This document shows, one piece after another, positions 56,461-64,000 of a stretch of 64,000 nt of DNA (its first letter is position 1; the number at the start of each line of letters is the position of its first letter). The notes below the pieces were generated by a model. That model ran no database searches. It was not told the DNA's origin and worked only from the letters and a program-made list of their open reading frames with translations. Position numbers and translations under genes: made by a program. This DNA comes from Dipteris shenzhenensis (lineage: Eukaryota; Polypodiophyta; Polypodiopsida; Gleicheniales). The stretch lies in the NCBI GenBank assembly GCA_047967505.1, contig CM106540.1; one strand, 5' to 3'.

Positions 56461-58290
56461 GCAAATTAATTTGTAAAGTAACTATCGAGTGTCAATCTAT
56501 CAAGTGGTGGAGGCTAGAATAGGAAACATATAACACTAGGGCGTACACTAGTTTGGTACCATAATAAGACACAAAAGTGTCCTTTTGAGGTTTTGGAAAA
56601 AAATTGTTGTAGATGTGTATTTTGGTGATTTCCTCTCTTGAGCTTAAGGTAGACTCGTATGACTATTATCTAAAAGTATAATGAGCATGAAAAACTACTA
56701 CATGTGATTACAAAATGCTCATAAATATATGGTAACACAGTCTTTCACCCAAACAGTACTCAGATTTGAAGCTTTATCTAGCCACAAAATAAAATTTATT
56801 TCAAGGAGCTAGCATTTTTTACAAATCTTTAATAAGTATATCAAACACATAAGAGTGACAAAATTTTGTTTAAAAATCATTTTGGCAAGATCAATTTATA
56901 ATTAACAAGAGTGGTTAGCCTAGCAAGTTGCATTATAAGTCGCATTTCATAAATAAAATCTTTATTTAGTACACGTTATAGCCACAAAGATGATAACTGT
57001 AACAATATTATAGATCATAAGGGAAAGTCACCACAACACAATAAAGGTCAAAACTAAAAGAGGTTAATTGCTCCTAATATCAACTACCAAAATAGGTTTC
57101 GCATTGAATCTCACTTTTATAGTTTTGAATTATCACATATATAAGTATTCTTCATATAACTTCTTTTAATTGGTATCACTCATTCATGATTAGAGGCACT
57201 CTATAAGTATAATTTAAATGTATGAAGGTTCTTATGATATCCTTTAATCCTTATATCTTGAATTTAGTGTGAATTACAGCACAATAGACAATCAATACAC
57301 GATTTGAAGTGGGTGTTCTACGTGACATTAGGCCCCCTAAAAACTCACGCTACTCCATAATATCCTATTGAATACATACACGAAGTATGGTTGAGATTGG
57401 AGCTCGTTAGACATGTCAAAGAATTTGTAAAAGATCAATTTTTGCCTCACCATCATCATTCATTAAGTCATATTTTAAGGCCATAGATCATATTGAATAT
57501 GATTATCTAGCTCCAAGGAAATATAAAATTTTTTGTTATAGCTATCCTTAGACTCTAGGACTTACAAACTCTAAGAAAACTCATTCTAAGCAAGAAGTAT
57601 GGCCATTGTATCTAAAACATGAGAAAACAACTTGAAATGTTATTGTTAGGTTGACCTTAAAACTTTAGGTAGAACTCACAGTAATAGTTGCAAAATCCAA
57701 TCCATAATAATTCCAAGTTTTTCTTAGCATATAACCTATTATGGAAAATAATCAAAACCCCAAAATACCTTATCGATGATTTTGAATAATTCTAGGAAGG
57801 TTCTAAGTTAACATGACATAAAAGTGTCCTAGGATATTTTTATGTCCTACCAAAACTGGAGGGGTTCACCTCATAGAATTCTAGTAGTGTACCACATGCA
57901 TTCAAAAGGAGGGGTATTTAATTTAACTTTTTGGAAAATTTTAATAGGTTTACACCAAAAGGAGGGGTTTTAAGATTCAACTTTAGAAAAAGGTCACTTA
58001 GTTCATAAGTAAAGAGGTGATTTTATTCTAGGAAAAATTTTAGTTGAGGGGCTTTTTAAATACCCCTTGAATGCATGCAATACATAGGGTTTATAAGTAG
58101 TGCAGCCTGAAGCTACCAAACTAGTGTTAAACAAAAAGTACATATTTTAATTTTAAAAAGCATACTTTTTAGACCCCTGAAAGTCATCACTACTATGATA
58201 CATTATATTTTATAACTAGTGGTATGTAATGTCATAGACACATGTGCACTCACATGTTCATGATGCAACTATAATAATCTCCTTAATATG
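56461..58290. other. AT-rich region, nothing identified
   Basis: About 1.8 kb of AT-rich sequence without open frames of interest or clear repeats. Confidence 0.5.
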
Positions 58291-58310
58291 TCCTCTCTCT
58301 CTCTCTCTTT

Positions 58311-58352
<42 letters not shown>

Positions 58353-58487
58353 GTGTGTATATAGCTAGATGGGGTCTTACCGTCTAGCCATTGGTACTCC
58401 ATATTTTCACAGAGAATTTAATTTCAATGTGTATGTTGGAGACAGGGGTCAGTCGTTACACCATTGATGATGCAGGTCGCTACTTAT

Positions 58488-58547
<60 letters not shown>

Positions 58548-58574
58548 CTATGTCTATGTATATGTATATGTATA

Positions 58575-58614
<40 letters not shown>

Positions 58615-58635
58615 CACACACACACACACACACAA
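58291..58635. repeat. CA/TG and TA microsatellites
   Basis: (TC)n at 58291, (CA)n at 58313-58344, a short (TA)/(TG) piece, then (TG)n at 58494-58540, (TATG)n to 58577, (TG)n at 58578-58611 and (CA)n at 58616-58634. The TG and CA tracts are complementary and could fold. Frames reading VCVCVC or THTHTH are artefacts. Confidence 0.95.
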
Positions 58636-59460
58636 TTGTCTAAAAATACTCTCAAAGAATTTCATATTGATGGCTCCCAACTTGTGAGGAAGCAATTTGA
58701 AACATCTCTCAAAGTAGTTCACCATGGCTCCACCCTGGGGTGCCAACTCCCTTTAGTAAGAAAACCTATGAAAATCTTGAGTATGAGATTAATTCAACAA
58801 TATGCCATGAGTGAAAATTACTCACATTAACATGGTTGTGTTCTACACTAAAAGAGCTTCAAGTATGTCTTTCCACCTTGAAATTTGGGTAACACATGAA
58901 AAAGTTACATTATTATGAAAGGAGATAGGTTTTCATATTTTAGTGCATTTTATATTTGACCCCCCCCTCATCCAAAAGACACCCCCCCCTGGGGCCCTTG
59001 GGCCTTACGTATTATGAAAAATATGTACACATCTTAAAATCTCGCATATTTTTCAAGGTATATACCTCATATTTTGTAGGATAGGAGGGGGGACACGAAA
59101 TTTTCATATTTTTCCCTTGCATATTTGAAAATTTTAAAGGAAATCCATGCATATTCTATATGGACCTTGTCCCCCCATACCCTGGATTTTGGACGAGGGT
59201 GGTAATATAAAACATTTTGAGTTGGTGCCCTAGGGGCTCCACAACCGGTCAAAAAGTAGTCTTAAACCATGCTAAAAGCAGTTCACCATGGCTGAAAACA
59301 ATCTGAAAGCAATCTAAAAATAAGTTAAAACATCTCATCATGGCTCTGCAACCAGTCAAAAAGTAGTCAGAAAGGAACCTTACAACATGCTCATCCACTT
59401 CATCATGGCTCCAAACAATAAGAAAGTAGTCTGGAAACACTCTCAAAGGAGTTCGTTCTA
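58636..59460. repeat. Degenerate repeats around 'caccatggctcc'
   Basis: 'agtagttcaccatggctcc' (58711), 'cagttcaccatggctgaaa' (59279), 'catctcatcatggctctg' (59330) and 'cttcatcatggctccaaac' (59400) recur with 'aaagtagtc' and 'cactctcaaag', a unit of about 60 bases. C-runs lie at 58960-59000. No gene. Confidence 0.6.
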
Positions 59461-59548
59461 GGTATGATCATTTTTTGTTTTGTACTTGATTTTGGTCATT
59501 GTTTTCAAATCTGTTATAGTAAGACTTTTGTTTTCTATAATCTGGCAG

Positions 59549-60764
59549 GTGAAGACACAAGACCATGAAACACTAGATTGGGTGTTTCACCATACGAAAA
59601 TACCAAGAATAATCAAAAGACAAGTGCAAGGCAAGAATCTCCATGTTGCAGGAAAAGGTGATTTTCAAGTAGAGTGGCACATGGCTGGGGATCTTAAAAC
59701 ACTTAAGTGCATGTATAATGTTAGTAAAGGAGGCAACTCAAAGTCTCCTTGTCTTTACTACAAAGAATTAGCTCAAGTAATGGATTCAAAATGGTGGAAG
59801 AGAGCACCTAATAGAGATAAAGTTGACCCTGACTTCAAGGCTATTGTGGACATTCCACTATGTAATGTTCACATCTGCACATTGCATGGTCTATGTCAAA
59901 TTATTGAGAAATTGGTATTTTTATATATTGGATTTTCTTGGAAACTCCGTCTCGAAAAAAATAGAAAGGATGCTCTTCAAGCATTGGAAAAAGTGTTATC
60001 CGATATAGGTCTACATGGAGGAGATGTTCAAATCACAAAGGATTTTAAAAAGTCTACCAATGGCAAGGAGGTACCAATCAAGCCCTCTATTGGTGGTGTT
60101 AAGGCAAGAAGATTCTTGTCTCGACCCAAACATAGTAAGCAAGTAAGGCAAGGTAGAACAATTTCAAAGATTAATTATGGATTGTGGAAGAAAGTCCATA
60201 ATGCTGTGAAAGATCATGAGGCAGATGGGGAAGCACGAAATGTGAAGGCAGAGGTGTGGAGGTCTCTTGATCAACTCTTCATGTTCTGTGACAAAGTAAC
60301 ATGGACAAAGAGTGATTACAAGAACTTTGAGGAGGCAATTAAACATTTTGGGAAGTCAATGAAAGACGCGTGGACAGCCTGCAATATAACTCACTACATG
60401 GTAAGGTTCTGTCTTCTTCTTTTACTTAAGTGTGATCCTCTTTTTTTTATTACTTACTATGCATTCTTATGTCTTACAACATATCATCTACAACCACCTT
60501 CCCTATTTTGTCAAAAAGTACGGATGCCCAACAATTTGGTCTACCCAAGGCATGGAGAAGTCTCACTACATGGCACGTAATGCATTTTTCAGACACACAC
60601 AACACTATGGAGGGAGTCAGAAGGCAAATAGTCTGAAGGAAGTCTTCCAATGGTTTTACCGAGGCATACTACAGAGGCTGCATGCTAAAAGAAAAGTTGC
60701 TAGCTCCAAAACCAAGCTTGCTTTTCTTCTAGCCCAAAAAAGCAAAGACGAAGACAAACTCTAG
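59549..60764 (+). pseudogene. Transposase-like gene, two exons, acceptor lost
   Basis: Exon 1 (59549-60400; the frame is open from 59480) begins after 'tctggcag', ends at 'tacatg|gtaagg', and reads 'TQDHETLDWVFHHTKIPRII', 'SKWWKRAPNRDKVDPDF', 'YGLWKKVHNAVKDHEADGEA', 'KDAWTACNITHYM'. Exon 2 (60480-60764) continues in phase: 'HIIYNHLPYFVKKYGCPTIW', 'TQGMEKSHYMARNAFFRHTQ', ending 'LLAQKSKDEDKL'. The H-x-x-Y-N-H-L-P ... G-M-E-K-S-H pattern resembles uncharacterised transposase-like proteins found in several eukaryotes; I cannot name the family. The base pair before exon 2 is AA (60478-60479), where AG is needed, which fits a mutated acceptor. Exon 1 has no stop. Confidence 0.5.
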
Positions 60765-61160
60765 ACAATTCAATGGCAGCAGAGAGACATAGACAATGGA
60801 GGGAATCGAAGATATTTAGAAACCATAAATGGACAAGTAAACATGAATAGGACTCATTTGTAACTTATTGGTGTTATGTCCACATGTTTTCAAACTCAAT
60901 CAATATAATTTTTTTTTGTGGAACAAGTGACTCTTGGTGTTATGCCTATATGATTTGAGGCTCCATCAATAGTATTTCTTTTGTGAAACATATGATCTAA
61001 ACGTAATACAATTTGTTCACAATTTCAATATATTGTTTGTTTAATATTTAATGACACCACTCTATCTAAATGTACAAATCATTTCATCTTCAACTTACTG
61101 TTCATTTATACAAGATCATACCAGACATCAAAGACTTTGTACAAATCATTTGATGACTAA
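60765..61160. other. Intergenic between convergent genes
   Basis: AT-rich. 'cttggtgttatgcctatatg' at 60933 partly repeats 'attggtgttatgtccacatg' at 60868. Nothing else. Confidence 0.45.
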
Positions 61161-61163
61161 ATC

Positions 61164-63095
61164 CTATTTCTCCCAGGGCCTGCCGATCGGAACTCTCTTT
61201 TGGATCTTGACTGAAGTCTTTTTCTTCTTTATTGGCTTGATGTCGACTATCTGTTTATCAATGCTTTCCTCTGTTGCTTGTCTGGGAGGGGTATCCTTTT
61301 CTTCAGCTGTCTCTACGTGTTCTTCTTCTTGGATTGTGTGGCCTAATGCAATCATGGTGGCTCTCGAAACCTTATGAGCTTGTGTTTTCCATAGCCCTCT
61401 AGACATTTGGGCTCCTTAACACCACATGATAATGCATAAGAAGTGTAAGACAAAAAGTAAGCGACCCTAGAGGCCTACTTATTCACATAATCTCCAAATA
61501 TATCTATGGCAGAAAACCTCTCTATCAAAATGATCTTTTCCTTTTGCCATGAAAGATCATGTCCACCTAAAACCTTGGACAAACATTTTAAGAAGTAAAC
61601 AATGGCTTCTCCATTGTTGCTCAACTGCCTATGGTAAATCAAGACCTTAGCACTGCCTAGATCATGAAAATAATGAGCTAGGTTTGACAATTTGCGAAAC
61701 CCAACCGGCCTGCTTCCACTTGATCTTTGGAGGAATGTGTCATCCTCAATTTGTAGCTGCCACATATCAAAAGATTGGAGTGAGACAATACACAACCTAC
61801 AAAACATTTAAGCAGAAGACAAAGTATTTGATTTGAAGTACGTTCTCATTTTCATCAGCAACAAGCAGTTCATCTTTCCAAAGATTTATTCCTCTCCCCT
61901 CCAGTCCAACCTCTTCTTTAAGCTTTTTCGTGTATAGTGCTGAGAGATTCATAGCTTCCTATGTGAGCTGGAAGGCAGCTTCATCTGGCTCTTGGAACTT
62001 TTCATCCTCTTTGAAACAAAAAGTAAGGGGCTCTACAGGATCAAAAATTGTTTCCAAAGCTAGTAGTGAATGGTCATCCTCTATGCCAACCTCCTTGTCA
62101 AGCCTTGAAGCCTGGGCAATGAAATGGCATAGTCCTCCCTCAAATTAAACATACACTCTATATCATGGAGGAAAACATAATCTTTTCCACCAATCAAGAC
62201 ACCTGGAAGCATGGGCACTGCATAGTTGCTACTCTGAACATCAAAACCTTCAACTGGCTGTGCTCCCCTAAGAGTTTTTGTCCTCAGTTGAACAAGGTCA
62301 AGAGCAGCCACTTGTAGCCCCTCATCCTGAAGGTTGATATCTTCTTCTTGCTCTGCCATTTCTGTTACTAAAGAAACATTCTCTTTTTCCTCTGCTTCAG
62401 ATGTGTCTTCTTCTTCAGTCTCCTGCCCTTGTTCATCCAAAGAGTCCTGACTGAAGACAATGTACATAAGGAATGCCATGGTTTCCTCAAGCACTCTGCA
62501 CTTTCTGGTGTGCAAGTTACAGTTGAATTTATATTGATCAGGCAGGCTGTCAAATCTTCTATTCACATGGTACCTCAGCCTGTCAATGGAGACAATATGA
62601 TTTATATGCACAAAAACCTTTTCATCTTCCACAATTCTTCTTGCCTCTGTTAGTTCTTTGAAGGTATCCCAGTGGTCTAAAAGAAAATCTTTGTGATGCT
62701 CTAGTACAGAGCTCATTGTGAACTCAATGTTGAAAATATTGTGGTATATGTGGAAGTTACTCTGAGCCTTGCATTTGTGAAGAAACTCAAATAGGAGCAA
62801 ATCTGGAGACTTTTCCTCTTCTGCTTCCTTTTGTTTTGTGATGGAAGGATCAGCATGTTGCTCCAGTCTCTACCTTTTGCCTGTTCCAAAATTTATATAC
62901 ATTGAATTCTATATGCTGACAGTGAATGCATAGGATATCACTAGATAATTCCTTCATGAGCTCTCATGACTCACCTGGTGATTGCTGTGGTCTAATAATA
63001 GCAGCAGAAAAGTCCAGCTTCCTCTTGAAAGGTGGGGCCTGGGAGTCAACTGTTCCAAAGCAAAAACATTTCTCATCATCGAGGAAGAATTCCAT
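61164..63095 (-). pseudogene. Unknown multi-exon gene, broken
   Basis: Exon-like blocks on the minus strand: 63095-62975 ('MEFFLDDEKCFCFGTVDSQA', ends CACCAG|GTGAG); about 62875-62100 (240 residues with 'FNIEFTMSSVLEHHKDFLLD', 'RYHVNRRFDSLPDQYKF', a long Glu-rich stretch, 'GVLIGGKDYVFLHDIECMF'); about 62080-61850 ('SLLALETIFDPVEPLTFCF', one TAG, 'KKLKEEVGLEGRGINLWKDE'); about 61780-61475 ('SFDMWQLQIEDDTFLQRS', 'LSNLAHYFHDLGSAKVLIYH'); and 61400-61164, with a lysine-rich C-terminus (PIKKKKTSVKIQKR). I recognise no family. The in-frame TAG and uncertain phase at the first junction suggest a pseudogene. It faces the transposase-like gene at 59.5 kb and could be its partner. Confidence 0.4.
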
Positions 63096-63149
63096 AGGGC
63101 CAAAGATAGGAAAACAATGAGCTAGAAGTGAGAACCAAAAGAGACACAG

Positions 63150-63540
63150 GAATTTGCAGGAAAACGCGATGGGGGACCATTTGGAAAATATAAAGCACTC
63201 TCCTCGCATTTTGTTGCAAATTCTCCAGTTCTGTTGATATGCATGTCAAATCAAACACTAGATTCATCTCATTGATTCTTGGACAGTATGATTTGATATG
63301 CAAGAGAAAGGCTGGAGCTGAGTGAAGCTTTTCATGAGGAATGTGTCAACAATAGGAATTTGTAGCAAAATGCGATATGGGCTTATAAAGCACTCTCCTC
63401 GCACTTTCTTGCAAATTTCTAGGTTCTATTCATATCCATCTCCAATCAAATTCCTGGGTGATTTACCACATTCTTGGACAGTATCAATTGAATATGTAAC
63501 AAGAAGGGTGGAGCTGAGTGAAGACATTTGGACATAAAAA
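63150..63540. repeat. Imperfect ~205-bp tandem duplication
   Basis: 'ggaatttgcaggaaaacgcgatg' with 'aaagcactctcctcgca', 'attcttggacagtat' and 'ggctggagctgagtgaag' at 63150-63330 recurs with substitutions at 63355-63530. It lies directly upstream of the minus-strand gene start. Confidence 0.85.
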
Positions 63541-63935
63541 ATCCAATGGATGGAAGAAATATATGTCAAAAAACATTGAAAAAAATCTAGAATTCTGACT
63601 TTTTTTTCCTTTTCCATGCTATTGGAGTTGCACTGGTGAATCTCCTGCTCTTTCACTAGCTTGAACTCTGCACTCTAGTTAACCTAGAGATCTGGCAGTG
63701 ATAGTAGTCTTCAAGCAGGTTGCAGTCTGGATGGAGTGTGTTGGGTAGGAAAGGACTAGAGAGAGAAGGAAAAGGAAGATGCAAGGGTCCTGGCAGGGAT
63801 GAAAGATTGGGAGGCAGGGGAGGGAAGAGTGGTTGTGGAATTGATTATGAAATCATGAATGGCACAAGTTCCAAGGCATAAAGTGTACCTTTCACATGTG
63901 CCAAGTTTCAAACTCCAAGAGATCTAGGTCCCATC
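63541..63935. other. Upstream region of the minus-strand gene
   Basis: Purine-rich at 63740-63830 ('gagagaaggaaaaggaag'). No gene seen. Confidence 0.4.
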
Positions 63936-63971
63936 CACACGTGTGAAAAACGACTACATTCCACACGTGTG
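63936..63971. promoter_or_regulatory. Pair of CACACGTGTG palindromes
   Basis: Identical 10-base palindromes at 63936-63945 and 63962-63971, with CACGTG cores (G-box/ABRE type). A third, 'tcacatgtgcc', lies at 63892. They lie about 850 bases upstream of the minus-strand gene's ATG. Regulatory use is inferred only from the motif. Confidence 0.45.
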
Positions 63972-64000
63972 GGATTTAGTAGCTGCCTTATTTATATTTT

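Noticed and set aside
58391-58830. Frames with VCVCVC / THTHTH runs
   Set aside because: Microsatellite translations.

Overview
The window looks like nuclear DNA of a land plant. Supporting signs are nested Ty1/copia and Ty3/gypsy LTR retrotransposons with plant-type primer sites (TGGTATCAGAGC, initiator-Met tRNA), a Tat-type gypsy element with a second RNase H, a CACTA transposon end, a plant-style small heat-shock protein with a GT-AG intron, and genes with several introns. The transposase-like families present suggest a lineage outside the flowering plants (lycophyte, fern, gymnosperm or bryophyte), but the species cannot be named from this sequence. No bacterial operons, rRNA, tRNA genes or CRISPR arrays were seen.

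Layout. 1-4.6 kb: pyrimidine-rich simple sequence, including a C-rich minisatellite with 16 copies of a 22-bp GC palindrome. 4.87-12.38 kb: about 41 tandem copies of a ~182-bp satellite. 12.5-15.8 kb: two adjacent undamaged plus-strand ORFs, a TNP1/En-Spm-like protein and a 774-aa transposase-like protein, followed by 175-bp and 180-bp tandem repeats. 17.75-24.7 kb: a decayed gypsy element, a ~1-kb fold-back element and a 5' half of a copia element on the minus strand. 25-28.8 kb: repeats, a probable fragment of a conserved plant gene, and six copies of a GCGTATTAATACGC-type palindrome. 28.98-32.82 kb: a broken multi-exon gene that reads like a ParB/sulfiredoxin-type domain joined to a DNA-methyltransferase-like C-terminus, with a second degenerate fragment at 34.4-34.7 kb. 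34.8-39 kb: LTR-like sequence and a truncated copia element carrying a small inverted-repeat insertion. 41-50.1 kb: a Tat-type gypsy element on the minus strand split by a complete copia insertion (45372-49522, 5-bp duplication AGGAG). 50.5-51.4 kb: the 3' end of a CACTA element. 53.87-54.48 kb: a two-exon small heat-shock gene. 55.8-56.5 kb: a copia integrase relic. 58.3-58.6 kb: CA/TG microsatellites. 59.5-60.8 kb: a second transposase-like gene, facing a broken minus-strand multi-exon gene (61.2-63.1 kb) with paired CACGTG palindromes upstream.

Taken together this is accessory, repeat-dominated chromatin. The only coding units that look undamaged are the 12.5-15.8 kb pair and the small heat-shock gene. 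Most retroelement proteins carry stops, several of them TGA in contexts fitting C-to-T change of CGA arginine codons. The most unusual content is the ParB-like/methyltransferase-like gene family and the transposase pair beside the satellite.
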